The position numbers were made by a program, and so were the translations under genes. A DNA stretch of 64,000 nucleotides from positions 2,480,001 through 2,544,000 of the forward strand of contig OY752146.1 in assembly GCA_963573315.1 (NCBI GenBank), written 5' to 3'. How positions within the stretch are numbered: position 1 is the first letter of the stretch; the number at the start of each line of letters is the position of its first letter. Source of the DNA: Entomortierella parvispora (taxonomy: Eukaryota > Mortierellomycota > Mortierellomycetes > Mortierellales > Mortierellaceae). Under the pieces are notes generated by a model. The model ran no database searches and was not told the origin of the DNA. It worked only from the letters and a program-made list of their open reading frames with translations. Shown in pieces: positions 32,125 through 43,907 of the stretch.

Positions 32125-32263
32125 GGCTGTGAAAAGATAGAGAGGCGCTGTCAGGATTGGCGGTCGCGTTCAAAAAGAACAATGATGTGAAGCAAAGAAG
32201 AGGTGTCTTACCTGCAGGAATGAAGGAGGGTGGTGCAGACTCTTTTTTGGCGGAATACTCACA

Positions 32264-32272
32264 CTTTATATA
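32264..32272 (-). promoter_or_regulatory. TATA box of array gene 4
   Basis: Minus-strand CTATATAAA at the conserved position before the 5' UTR exon. Confidence 0.65.
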
Positions 32273-32444
32273 GCTGCTGAGCGGTTTCTGTCTTTCGAGG
32301 ACAATGAAGAGCTCTCTCGCTTCAGAGACGAGACAAGAACGCGAATCTGCAGGAGCAGAGAGCTTCGGCAAGTCCACTTCTAAGCAGCAAGAAGAACCTC
32401 CTACTCAATTTCGATAGCCTTCTATCATCGAAATCGGACGTGGA

Positions 32445-32850
32445 CTGTACCTGGTCTGGCAGAAGGTCGTTTGCAGTGAATAGTAGGGCAATTGCTCACT
32501 GGAAATGACGGAGAGGGGGGGAGCAAGAGAATGGAAGGAAGAGTCACAAAGAGAACACAGAGATCGCTTGTCAATCTTGACTGCTACGAATCGCCAGTTG
32601 GTAAAAAGTACAATGATGGTGCAAGGGTACGGGAGTACAAGGGCACAACGGCAGCACACACAGGACTGAGATTCAAACTGGGGTTCCGTTGAGTTATTTT
32701 CCCCTGAATCAACGGTACACAAGCGACGTTTACTCATTCCTCGGTAACATGATGTGAGAACAATGGGCATCCATGTCACTTTCTCCCGTCATGATGTCTG
32801 CCACGTGTTTTTCACGAAGATGACGCGTCAAGTGTATAGTCTTGTGGACC
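32445..32850. repeat. Array upstream module, copy 4
   Basis: Most diverged copy. The lead is GGTCGTTTGCAGTGAATAG. The minisatellite is degraded (32601-32646), followed by GATTCAAACTGGGGTTCCG and TTTCCCCTGAATCAACGG. The first site has become ACGTGT (near 32803) and the second is an intact ACGCGT (32823-32828). Confidence 0.8.
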
Positions 32851-33537
32851 GGGAGAGGCTATGCTGTGGGAACAGGGGTGTCAAAACAGGGGTGTGCGAA
32901 AGAGGAGTTCGATGGTAGAGGAGAACTGGGGTCGAGATCCAATCAGTAGGTGGGCGTCAGAAAGGAAAAGGGGAAGAGCAACATTGGATGACAGTAAAAG
33001 ACAAAGAACTTGCTGGAGTACCAATTTGTCGTTAGTGCCCAATGCCATGTGCTCATAATTGTCTTTGGCAGTTGCGTCTCGTGGGAAAGGATCAAGCTAA
33101 CCTGACTGATCGATAATCAAGACCAAGAGTCAGTCAGTTGGTTGTCTGTGCTTGAACCTGAAGTACATCGACAAAAAAGATATGCATGACACCAAGAGCA
33201 CGAAAAAATAGAGGTTTCCCGACATTCCAACCATTCGAATCGCTGTGTTCTTGTGTTCAGAACATTTCGGACAACCAACATCAACCCCTCCTACTATCTT
33301 TTCTTTGGTATGTATTGTACAAGAGTTTTTTTCTAGCGGGGTTCTTTTCTTTCTCCAGTCTACAGAGGGATATGTCCAAGACATGCAAGTGGTGGAGATA
33401 GAGGATGCTGAAGGAAATGAATGATCTAAAAAACGATAAGTTATAGACTTGCCACGTGAAAGAGCAACAAGCGGAGAGTAAGCGACCGCGAAATACGGGG
33501 ATAGAGAAAGTGAAGGGCCTTTCCTGCCTTATTTCTT
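32851..33537. other. Right flank of the array; one doubtful short ORF
   Basis: Mostly featureless. On the minus strand 33384-33130 could encode 84 residues with a C-x2-C motif (VGCPKCSEHKN) and a hydrophobic segment (LYFFVLLVSCISFLSMYF). No splice partners, promoter or family resemblance were found, so it is not called as a gene. Confidence 0.35.
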
Positions 33538-36429
33538 CTAGAAAGTATCCTGTCCTCGCTTCGACACGTTGCGGCTCAATTCCTTGAGACGTCGACTACC
33601 GACATAAAAGCCCTTCTCCTGTGGATGCTCTCCCTTCCATTTGATGGACGTATTCCTCAGACTCTTTTGATATCTCGCCTTTCTCTTCTCGTCCAGTCGA
33701 CTTGTATCCACCGCTTCTGCTTCCTCTTCTCCATCTCTGCTATCGCCGCGGCCTTCAGAACGCGATGAGGATAGGGACATACTATCAATCTTGCCCTCAC
33801 AGAGTCGCAACATGATCTTTCGGGCGCCAGGATTCTCGAGTTCCCAGGTCTTCGTGTACACGACGGGGAAATCCTTGAGTTTGGGGTAGATAGGTAAAAC
33901 GGTCTCTTCCTTGATCGGTGACAGGAACGAGAGGCTCTCATTTGCTGAAGAACTGGAGGATGGCGCAGATTTCGAGTCGCTGTTGGAAACGGCAGCCGCA
34001 ATTTGAGAGCGCAAACGGGTATTCTTGGGCGAAGCTGCAATTGACAGTTCCTCCAACAGTGCGATCGACTCGTCCAGGTGGTTTGTCCTAATAAAAAAGA
34101 GAAAGAATGTAAGCCGTACTATTCCAACGACAGGGGAAAACAACAAAACTACGAATGATTTGTTCGAGTGTTACCTGGCCAAAAGGTTAATCATTCGGCG
34201 ATAGCAATCGTAATCTGCCAATCGCGTCCGCTTGTCGGTCAGTTTGCCCGTGCCAAGACGCCAATCGCGCCAATCCCTGAAGACCTCTGCACCGAGATCG
34301 ACGTCTTTCCAGTTGTAACATCCATCCAGCATCGTGGCGTATGTCCAGCTGTCCTTCTTGCGATGAAAGTGATCATAAAATCCATGGTAAATCTCTTTGG
34401 ACTTCTCAATGTCTTGATGGCGGACGTACATTGCCAAGTACGCATTCAAAAGTCGAGTTCGGATCGGCGATTGCCATGAAAGTTGTGGGAAAGGAATGTT
34501 GATCAAAGGATGCTCCTTTGTCTTTCGAACGACCTCTGAAGACGACGAACTTTCTAGCTGCTGGTGCTCCTGCCCAAGAGCCTGCTCTCCTTCTGGAGTA
34601 GAGGGTGCGGCCGATTCAATTCGAGGGAATTCTGCTGCAGCTCGATTCACAAACCATGAAAAAACCACCTCTCCCTCCTTCAGAGCCTCCTGCTCCGTTC
34701 TTGGTGGCCTTTCTGGCAACATGAAATACAATGGCTTTACAGACAGTTCTGTTTCCGTAGCCGAGGCTGGGACTGTGGTCGTGTCAACGGTCGAGTCCTC
34801 GATCCCCCTTGCAAGCTGCTTCATCCGTTTCACATGATACGCAGTGTCCTTCCACTCTGTAATACACCAAAAGAAGTTGGTGACCGTCACCCCATCCAAC
34901 TGAAGGACTCCCTCATGATCCAATTGTACCACTTTCTGGAAGATACGTCTGGCCGTTAACAGATCACGCCGTTTTGAACACGCAAACAACAAAGTGTTGT
35001 ACGTCAACAGATCAGGTTCGAATCCATACATCGACTGCATCTCATTTAGAAGAGCAAAAGCCGTCGTAAAATACTGAGGTCGCATCGCACAGGCATGGAT
35101 CAAGGAGTTGAATGTCGCATCCGTGGGCTGAAGACCGCGAGTAGGGTAAGTTTTGAAAATGTCAAGGGCCTTTTCGACTTGATCCGTCTTGGCACAGGCG
35201 TGAATCATGAGACTGTAGGTGCTCTCCACGGGGGTCGCTCCCGAACGTTGCATCTGACCAAACACTTTCCAGCCCAGGTCAAATTCTCCTGCTCGAATAC
35301 ATCCCTTGACAAGGTTGGTAAAGACTTCAGTATCTGGGCTGTGGTGCTTTTTAAGAGCCTCGAAAGTATGGAAAGCGTTGGCAACATCTCTTCTCCGAAC
35401 ATAGATCTTCATCAACGAGTTGTATGAGGCCATGGATGGGACGAGTCCACCTAAGTATGAGCAGAGTCAAATGATTGTGAGTTTCAAGAAAAAGAACACC
35501 AAGTAATCCTCAGGAGTCGAATTTGCCCACTGCCGACTTACTGCTGAGCATCATGTCCATGGTCTTTTGTGCCTTTTCGAGGTTTCCGGCATTGGCATAG
35601 GCCTCCACGAGGTGTCCAAAAGACTCCAGATCAGGCTCAACGCCGACCTCCTCCATCAGCTTCAAGACCTGTTCCGCATTCTCGGCGTTTCCTTCCAATG
35701 CATTGGCGTAGATGAGTTGGTTCCACTTGTCCACACCCAAAGACTTTATCCTTTCCAGTGTTGCAATGCTGGAGCCCTCTGTGCTTTCCTCATCCTTGGA
35801 TTCTCCATCCTGGGATATCACTGCAGAGGTAGCCGAAGCCAGCTCCTCTGTCGTTGGGAGACCACTCTGAAGCTTTTTGATTGTTTCTGCCCTGTTGCCT
35901 CGGGTATCCAGGAAGGTGAGCTTTAAATCCTTAAGGAATGTCTCTGGAAGGTAGGACTGAGTATTGGTTTTGACTTTGCCACCGATCCGTTTGGTAGCTG
36001 TTGATGGGATTGTCGCTTCAATAGGAGACGATAATGACTTGTAGACAGATTGGGCAGCCTCAGTTCGTTGCTTGACTTCCCGTATAGAATCCTCGTAGGC
36101 TTTTTTGGCAGCTAGCTTCCGCTCCTGTTCTTCGATCGTCCGCTCTAATCGCCGGATGTCCCGTTCCAGTTCAGCAGTTTCGATCTGCGTCTTGGTAGGT
36201 ACCCTATAGTGAGGAGCAGATGTTAGCTCGATAGAACAAAGGCTTGAGGACGAGGCGAAGAGGCATGTTTCTCATAGTGAGAGAGGAGAACGTACTTGCG
36301 AGAATATGATCGAACGATTGCTGTATGCGAGGTTGAGTCCAGTTTCCAGCTAAGTGGGCTATGCGTTACCGAGCGGGTGGTCGAAGAAAGGACGGTCCTC
36401 CGACTGAGGAATGCGGCCAGGTGTGCCAT
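33538..36429 (-). CDS. Mitochondrial pentatricopeptide-repeat (PPR) protein
   Basis: Four exons: 36429-36296, 36203-35542, 35450-34175 and 34087-33538. All introns are GT-AG with consistent phase, giving 873 residues. The N-terminus (MAHLAAFLSRRTVLSSTTRS, then SYSRK) is rich in Arg, Ser and Thr and lacks acids, as in a mitochondrial presequence. A coiled-coil stretch follows (ETAELERDIRRLERTIEEQE, about 50-100). PPR units run from about 215 to 440: WNQLIYANALEGNAENAEQV, ASYNSLMKIYVRRRDVANAF, EVFTNLVKGCIRAGEFDLGW, STYSLMIHACAKTDQVEKAL, ATFNSLIHACAM, LTYNTLLFACSKRRDLLTAR. Further units lie in exon 3, and the C-terminus is basic. PPR proteins bind organellar RNA and control its processing, stability or translation; the target transcript cannot be predicted here. 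It lies downstream of SEC21 on the same strand. Confidence 0.9.
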
Positions 36430-36793
36430 GCAGGGGGGTATGAGGGGTGAGCGGAAAGACAGGGATGGAGCAGGGAGTAAGCAAGCAGACCCCCAAGAGG
36501 AATTAGAAAAATGAAGGTAGGGAGAGTGGATGAATGAAAGAAGGAATGCGGAGGAAGAAAGAACGATGCTTGCTGCAACGGAACGTTCAAGCCCTCTCCA
36601 CCCCTGCAAAGGAAGGAGACTCAAAAAAGAAAAAAAAAATGAAAACAGGCACAAAAAGAGCAGTCACTTCAATCATTATTCTTTTTTGATTCTATTCTCA
36701 TGTTGCTAGGCTGCCTGCTCCTCTTCGATACCCCTCCACCTCCATTTCAGCTATCAGGCAGAGCCACAGCGTCCTAGCAGTATCTTCTCCTGT
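36430..36793. other. Intergenic between SEC21 and the PPR gene
   Basis: About 360 bases between the SEC21 stop codon and the PPR start codon, both genes on the minus strand. A/G-rich on plus, that is pyrimidine-rich toward the PPR start. No gene seen. Confidence 0.5.
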
Positions 36794-39700
36794 TTAAGCA
36801 ATGGCACCAATCATCACCAGGCTGACCTCTTCGCTCGCAGAGCGGATAGCCAGCTGCAATGTCACTCCGGTAGCAGAATCGTATGTCATACGGCAACGAG
36901 CCAACACGCGAATACCCCCGATAAAGATACCCGACAGCGTCATTGTGTGAACGTTCGATCCCTGAACTGTGCCCGTGTTGTCCAATGCCTGCATGCCCAA
37001 GAGAGCGATCAAATCTCTGCAAGCCTCCTGGAGTCCCGGTGAAGTCGTCAGGGCCAAAGTCTCGACTACCTCAAAATCTTGTCCAAGCTCCTCCCATGCT
37101 CGAGTGAAGCTGGGGATATAAGATGGCAGCACAAAGTCTGCAATCGCCAGCGACACTTCCTCGACCTGGTAATCATCCTCAAATCCTTCCTCATCAGGCT
37201 CGCCTGTCTGGGGATCACAATCCTTGACAATGAATTTGAGCTCGTTGGTGAATGTGCACTCGGGGTACTCCTCCAAAACTGTTCTCTCATATGCAACATA
37301 TGCAACACCTGGAACGTCGTACACCAGCTGAGGAGCTGGAATCAAGACGCGCTCCACCAGCGACACCTCGTCGTTGTCGGGTGTCATCAAGACGTTAACA
37401 TCCTCCAAAACACTGTCGTTCAGAGTATTCTTGATGTTGAACTAACAGTCAGAAATGGGATAGCCTGTTAGTATCCTGCCAATTAAAGCTACGGCAGACA
37501 TCCCAGACATTGGTAGGCCTTACCTGGAAAACAACGTGGTGAGCAAAGACATGTTTGACACAGCTGACAACGTATTCTGTCTCTGATTCTGTGAGCTCGA
37601 CGGGCTTGGCAGTCGATTTGAACAAAGGTCCAAAAGAGGCGAACTCGTGAATCTCCGCCAACTGCTGAGCATAGACTGCCTGTTGATCCAAGGAAGGAGT
37701 GGTGGAAATGGCAGGGCGTGCTGCACCGCCGTTTGAGGCGCTTCCAGAGTGAGGGGGGGATGAGGTCCTGGCACCGAGGCTCTGAGTAACACCCAAATCC
37801 TGAGCTCCACGCTCCTGCTCGTCCTGTCTGGAGATCTTTGGAACCGCAGATAAATCGAAGGGAGTATCTGCGAGCTCTGGGTTCGAAACATAGGTGAGAA
37901 GCTGGCGCTCCAAGTATGCGAGTGCGTATGTGGAATCTATATAAAAAGACAGGGTCAGCATCCAAAAATTGTCATTACTTGCTAATGAAAAGAAGCTGGA
38001 TCAACAAGTATAAAAGGTGCAAAGGTGCTTACCATCACGAACGTATCCCTGCTCGTCACCCGACTTGATGACATTCAAGTACATAGTGGCTCTGTCGCGG
38101 ACTTCATCATCGGCATCGTCCAAGCAGCGACTCAAAAGAACCTTGACGCTCTTCTTGACAGCCTCGTCCTCCACGTTGACACCAAACTTGGCCAGTGCGC
38201 TTACGGCAGCACCACGGACGACTGCGTTCTCGAGGATCACTCGGTTGTAGATGTATCGGATATATTTGGTGGGCTGAGGGCACTTTGGTCCCTCGACTCC
38301 GAGCAAGTGCAAAATCTTGACGGAAAGCTTGGAGTACTCGCAATCCTCGATAATCTCGCACAAGTGTGAAAGAGCAGCCTCCTTGGACTCGGGAATGTAC
38401 TTGACAAAGTTGAAGATGGCTTCGACGACGGCGCGCTTGAAATCATATCCACCATCATCACGCAAGGCGCCACTGAGGAAGCTCAACATGACGTGATGCT
38501 TGGCAGGGAACTTGATGCAGAGAGATCCGACAGCCTCCACAACCAAGACCTTGGACTCATCCGTGATTTCTGACATAAAGCCGCTGATCTGCTTCATCAA
38601 ACGCTCGACCGATGCCTCGTTACCAGTCTTCAACAAGGTTGTGATGGCGAAGGTTGAAATGCTCCTGTTTTGATCTGTGATCATGTTCTCCATGTCAATG
38701 TTGCAAGGGGCGACGGCGGCGGGCTGGGTCATTGCCAACTTGTTCAAAGCACGGATGGCGGCAAACTTGATGCTGGGCTTGCCTGAGGAAAGGAAATTTT
38801 GAAGAGTGGTCACAGCAGGGAAGAGCTCCTTGACTGTAGCATCCTTGATTTCGCAAATAGCCTTGGCAGCCTCCAGATTGACCATCTCGCTCTTGTGGCG
38901 CAACCAACCCTCCAGCAAATCGTAGACAGCGCGAGTTGAGCTATGTGATTATGGAGTCATATCAGCAATGCAATTAATATCGGCGGTGCCTTTGCTTGGA
39001 GTCGATACATATCAGCAAGAACAAAATTAAATAGGGAATATGCGTACCTAGGATCCTCCTCCATAACCTTGCAGGCATAACGAACCAACAAGCACTGAGC
39101 GAAAGGCGAGCGAAGGACAGATCCGCTCATGCCGCTCTTGGCAGCATAGTTTTGAACCAACTTGGACACGGCCATACGATCTTTCTGACGGATGGCGTAC
39201 AAGAGTCCCAAGGCATGGTATTGAACAATGTTGGAGTTCGAGACGGCGGTGTAGGTTGCGGGCACATTTCCAAACGAGCTAACGTATGAAGTGGCAGCCG
39301 AGACAGCAGACTGGGGCTTGGCATTGATTGCCTCCTGTGCTTCGTTAGCCCATCGCTTGACGACCTCACGAGCAATTCCGTAGAGATGGTAAGACGACAC
39401 CAAGGCTGCGGACGAAACCTTTGCGTTCTTGTCCACGATAGCTGCCTTCAAGAAACGCTCCAAGCCTTGCAACATTGAGGCCTAGGTATGTAGAAAGATG
39501 GATCAGCTATGTACTGAGGATGTGCATAATTCCTGTTGATCCAGTCCTGGTATCCACTTACGTCCGTGATCTTGCGCAGGACACGAATAGCATTGGCGCG
39601 GTACATGACCTCAGAGGTAGGTTGCATATCCTTCATCAAACTGCTGGTAACCATGATCACATCCTCGGCAACGGTGGAGAGCTCCTTGATAACGAGGTAG

Positions 39701-40193
39701 ACCATCTGACGAAGGGCAGACTATAAAACGTGTCCAAAAGAAAACAATTCAGAGATGAGTTTTCTAGTTTCACGTCAGATTGACACGCGAAGAATGCATA
39801 GTCTTACGTCTTTGGACTGGAACAGCTTTGTGACGCTGAAAAAGAGCTCGGTGGCCTCGGTGGTGCCAAAGGTCTCGCCCTGCGAGATGAGGTAGAGAAT
39901 CTTTGTCAAGAGGGCACGGCATTTGCGTGCATTGATGGGCGACTCATTGAAGACGCGCGCCTCCTGAAGGATGGTGGTCTTGTCAAAGTACTGCTGATAG
40001 CCAATCCTGCCTGTGAATCAGATGGGATAGGTGAGAATGAGGCAGGGGGGGTTAGATGCTAATCGCGTCGTTGCTTTCCTCGAGGATAAGGCCTTCGAGT
40101 AGGTATCCCAGTTTTCTGGAGACTGGAAGGCCTGGATGGCAAGGAGGCGTCTACGTTACCAGAGTCCTCATCTCTCTTGGAATAACTCATCAT
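36794..40193 (-). CDS. SEC21: Coatomer subunit gamma (Sec21/COPG)
   Basis: Seven exons: 40193-40160, 40010-39808, 39720-39562, 39481-39048, 38940-38033, 37936-37524 and 37441-36794. The total is 932 residues, the usual size, and every junction keeps frame. Gamma-COP is part of the COPI coat on Golgi-derived vesicles that retrieve proteins to the ER. Conserved blocks are [20 protein letters not shown] (about 25), [42 protein letters not shown]-type HEAT repeats, [40 protein letters not shown] and an appendage domain at the C-terminus ([20 protein letters not shown], then ALTTSPG). A second in-frame ATG directly after the first (40190) could also be used. The first coding exon has only 34 bases. 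It is divergent from the TMEM243 homologue. Confidence 0.95.
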
Positions 40194-40671
40194 GTAGAAA
40201 ACTCCCGGGGATGGCGGTCAAGTTACGGGAACTAAGGTTGTTGAGAGCGGATGAAAGAAAGATGATGCAGGGAGCGGGATGCAGTGGGGTGAATGCAGTC
40301 AGCCGTGATTTCCTGGAGAGAGGCAGAGAAAGGGAGAGGAGGGAAAAAGACGGATGAGTGGTGAAGAGATGGAAGAAGTCGAAGGTGCGGCAACAGGAAA
40401 GAGGATGATGATGCGCCACGTCGCGACGGGGTGATGGGGGCTGCAACTTGACCCTTGTAGACGCAAGACGCGAGGCCAGCCTGGCTAAACAGAATTATTG
40501 AATAATGACGATGTCAACGGAGCGTCTAGGGTCGCATATGCTGCATCTTATCACGTGGATCAGGAGTCGATCGTCACGTGGACGCCAAGCGCCAGCGCGC
40601 GAGCTCGACCTTCGCCCCTCTTGCGGCAGGAAACTCTCTACTCTCTCTCCACACCCACACTTTCCTCCACA
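40194..40671. promoter_or_regulatory. Divergent promoter of SEC21 and the TMEM243 homologue
   Basis: 478 bases between divergent starts. It contains A/G-rich sequence near 40310-40400 and two CACGTG-like sites: ATCACGTGGA at 40552 and GTCACGTGGA at 40573, E-box/CDEI type. The factor is not assigned. Confidence 0.5.
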
Positions 40672-41792
40672 ATGTCCTACCAGCCAATAGATCCCGATGA
40701 TGCACAGTCATGGTCTTCTCACGACGTCCTTTTCCTCGGTTCATCGGACCAGGTACAAGTGGAAACATGCAGCGCTTTCTCATTCAGGAACCTGGCGCGT
40801 CTCTGAGGAGTACACACAGAGCACTAGGCAGGCACTGGACACGAAGGCGCTCTGGCGTAAACTGAGATATCTTGCATGGAGGAAGGAAATGTCATTCAGG
40901 ATGCAGACTGGGGCCGAACAGTGCTGCATTCGCTGAACAACGACATGGATGGACCATTAATCACCTTGCTTGCGGGGGCCATGCCAGTTGCACGTTTTTG
41001 ACCTCCGACAAAAAAAAAAAAAAAAAAGGCCCACGTGCAAAGGCTGTCCAGAATACGACAAGTCAACTGACCATCTTCATCTTGCCTCTTTCTATTCTAA
41101 TCTTGACAGGAGAGGATGATTGAACAAGGAGCAGGTAAGACAGCGGAGCCACCTTGAACCCAAAAGTCCTGTGGAGCCAGTGTTCGTGGCCCGAGGGAGA
41201 TATGGACTGACAGAATTCTTGAACAATCACTTATCAACTTCTTAGGCGTCCTGGTTCTCGTTTTGGTCTCGTTGACGTTGCTCTTTTCCCTTATCAATAC
41301 TCACAAGTCGGGAGCACATCTCATACTGGGCTTGATCATCACAGGATTCGCTCTGTGCCTTGGACATTTGGTATGGGTCGCACTAAATTGCTTGTCGGAT
41401 ACCATATCCTTTTGACTCGAGACGTTCTCCTCTAACCGTTATTGTCTTTTCAATTGCAATCTCTCTCTGGATATATAGCTTCGAGCGTGGCGGAACGGCG
41501 ATCTTGGTATGTGCAGCACAATCGGAAACAGGATATGGCTCCTTTGCGGGATCAGACCACTAATCGAGTCCTTTTTGCTTATTCTGCACCCGATATCGCT
41601 CCTGGAATCTTGCAGATCCCAAGTTCAAGTACTTTGTAAGTCTGTTCAAGGACTCAATTGGGGTTTAAATGGCGTTATTGATGTCTAAAGAGCTCAAAAC
41701 TAATAATTCTCATCAATTGCCATTAGATTCTGACCCAGACCGCGTTGCTTACTCTTCTTTGCGTGATCGCAAATGTCTACTTCTGGCAATAA
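40672..41792 (+). CDS. TMEM243-like four-helix membrane protein
   Basis: Six small exons: 40672-40752, 41110-41134, 41246-41370, 41479-41506, 41616-41635 and 41727-41792. They give 114 residues; every junction is GT-AG and phases 0/1/0/1/0 fit. The N-terminus (MSYQPIDPDDAQSW) is cytosolic-like. Four hydrophobic segments follow: GVLVLVLVSLTLLFSLI, AHLILGLIITGFALCLGHL and QTALLTLLCVIANVYFW are clearest. The stretch LRAWRNGDLDPKFKYF then ANVYFW matches the human TMEM243 pattern (tyrosine-rich helix end, RQGDLEPKFR, ANLYFH) and its size of about 118 residues. The role of this family is poorly known. If exon 5 were not spliced, the protein would stop after VSLFKDSIGV and lose the last helix, so the spliced model is preferred. 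It converges on the RsfS gene, with 126 bases between stops. Confidence 0.8.
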
Positions 41793-41918
41793 TGGTTATA
41801 GAATATCATAGCAGAGAACCCCCAATGAACCCATTTAAATACGAATTGTCTCCTTTCCCCTTTCAGTTTTTCTGTGAAAACAATGTATTTGGACTCTTTC
41901 CTAACAAATAGACGACAT

Positions 41919-43196
41919 TTACCACTTGACGACGTCAGACAGAGGAATATCCCGTTCGCCACGACGACCTCTCTTGCCATCCACTCCCTTGGCGCGTCCA
42001 GTGTCCTCCTTCCACGACTTTGTCATCTTGGCCTTGACATCATCCCAAGAGATATCCTCTGCATCCTTCAACTTGAGAGGGTTCTTGACAGAAGCCCAAA
42101 GACCCTCGAGATCACGCTCCTTTCTGGCCTCAGGAGTCATGAAATGGATCACTACCGTTCCTGCATCAATTACAACCCAATCTGAAGTATCGCGACCTTC
42201 CATGACTGGAGGACTTGTCTTTGGTGAAGTCTTTTTCAGCTGTGAAGGTTGACGGGGAAAGTCAGGTGTAAATTTTAGTAAACCTGAATATGATGTCACT
42301 CTTAACAAAAAATGATGAAAAACTAACGGCTGTGAACTTACTGCACTGTAGACCTGATCAGCCACGTTGCCCAAATGTCTCTCACTCAATCCCTCGGCAA
42401 TGACCATCCAATTGGTCCAGTCACACTTTTCTCTCATATCAATGACCTTGATATTCCGTGCTCTCTCCGATTCCAACAACTTGACGAGACCAGAAATCGA
42501 ATCTGGTGAAATGTCCTCCTCTCCCATCGAATCTCCTGCACTTCCTGGAGTCCGCTGGGCGTTCTTTTGCCAAAGAGGTACAAAATCCGAAGAGGCACCA
42601 GCCGCTGCCGCCTTTTCTGCGTCCTGATCGAATCCAGTCGTTGTTGGGTAGGACTCATCCACAAACCAAGAGAATTCTTCTTCAGACCTTTCCTTGTCTG
42701 ACAGAAGAACGGATGGTGATGATGATGTTGATGTTGATGATTCGGCTTCATCCAGGTGTTCAAAGTCGCGTTCGTTATCTGGGTGAGATTCCTGGCTCAA
42801 TCCTTCGATATCCTCCTCCCTTGGGTACAATTCTGGGAAATCCTTGGGATCAATGGTCTCGAGGCCATCGTTTCCAACCAACATATCGTCCTCGTCCTCG
42901 ATCATAGCTGCCTCGTCCTCAAAAGATGAGACAGCAGCCGATTTAGAAAGGTTGCTGGTGTTGCTGCTATTATTACTGTTGTTGACGTTGACATGTTCGA
43001 GTTCTTCCTCCTTGCGTTGCTTGAACAATACTTGGGTGGTGCTGTAACAGACACGCGAGCAGCGTTGGTCCAGCGAGTGTGTGTATAGTTGAGGACGGTA
43101 TGCTTTCCTTGTAGACTGAACAATGGACTGGCGGGTGGCTGTCCAGAGCTGTCGTTGTCCTGAACGGACTATCGTAGAGGAAGCTGCGCTGAACAT
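41919..43196 (-). CDS. Mitochondrial ribosomal silencing factor (RsfS/Iojap/MALSU1-like)
   Basis: Two exons, 43196-42342 and 42239-41919 (donor GTAAGTTC, acceptor TTCACAG), giving 391 residues. The start MFSAASSTIVRSGQRQLWTA opens an Arg/Ser/Thr-rich presequence, pointing to mitochondria. A long acidic, Ser-rich middle (about 80-215) is followed by the RsfS domain: LVKLLESERARNIKVIDM, CDWTNWMVIAEGLSERHLGN, VADQVYSA, then DWVVIDAGTVVIHFMTPEAR and a basic tail. RsfS proteins bind uL14 on the large ribosomal subunit and prevent premature subunit joining or help assembly; in mitochondria MALSU1 does this. A longer upstream open frame crosses the poly-A run and was not used. Confidence 0.92.
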   Translation of the reverse strand: MFSAASSTIVRSGQRQLWTATRQSIVQSTRKAYRPQLYTHSLDQRCSRVCYSTTQVLFKQRKEEELEHVNVNNSNNSSNTSNLSKSAAVSSFEDEAAMIEDEDDMLVGNDGLETIDPKDFPELYPREEDIEGLSQESHPDNERDFEHLDEAESSTSTSSSPSVLLSDKERSEEEFSWFVDESYPTTTGFDQDAEKAAAAGASSDFVPLWQKNAQRTPGSAGDSMGEEDISPDSISGLVKLLESERARNIKVIDMREKCDWTNWMVIAEGLSERHLGNVADQVYSAVSSQPLVFHHFLLRVTSYSGLLKFTPDFPRQPSQLKKTSPKTSPPVMEGRDTSDWVVIDAGTVVIHFMTPEARKERDLEGLWASVKNPLKLKDAEDISWDDVKAKMTKSWKEDTGRAKGVDGKRGRRGERDIPLSDVVKW

Positions 43197-43342
43197 GAAG
43201 GGTCGATCGGATGTTTGGTGTAGAAGGATACTTGAACGGAGAAGGAAGGAAGAGGGTGGGAAGGTTGAAAAAGGCAACTTTTTTTTGTTGTCCCGACAGC
43301 GACCGCGTGAGGTGTTGCGTTTGAACAGTCCGTCCAGAAACG

Positions 43343-43377
<35 letters not shown>

Positions 43378-43907
43378 TTTGTATTTGAACACAAGCCACC
43401 ATGCGCCAGAAGTTCGATATAAAAGGGGATCTCTTGCAGGGCAGATCGAATCTTCAACCACCCTGTCTCCTTGATGCTGTACTAAGACTTTCCGTCAATG
43501 GATCAATGTCGCTCGGCCGGTAGGGATTGACTCTCGAGTCAGTCTCGCTGGACATTGCTGGGACAGGAAGATCAGATCCATTGGATCTATGCCAGGCTAT
43601 GAGTCCGACTCAGCAATCTTCTCTACTGCTGGATTGGAATTTAGCATTTGGTACATTACCATTTATCATTCATATACAAAAACAAAAGGAAACAACAAAG
43701 TGCCAACGGTAACCATCAGAGTGTATCTCCAGGGACTCTCAACTGTTTGCTGTCGATTCTGTTCTGTGATGATTATTGCTACAATTGTTTTATTAGTTGT
43801 GTTATTTACAGTATGAGAAGAGGGGCTGGCCTATTTTTTTTTTTTTTTTTTTTTGTGGTTATGGGTGTTGTTTTGTTGCTCAATTGCACACTTTTTCCTT
43901 TGCCTTT
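43197..43907. other. Intergenic with long poly-A and poly-T runs
   Basis: Contains 33 A in a row at 43343-43375 in the RsfS promoter side and 21 T at 43834-43854, just past the stop of the peroxidase gene. No gene supported. The runs may be mis-sized. Confidence 0.6.

Noticed and set aside
33130-33384. 84-codon minus-strand frame with C-x2-C and a hydrophobic segment
   Set aside because: No homology, no splice partners and no promoter element seen; could be chance.
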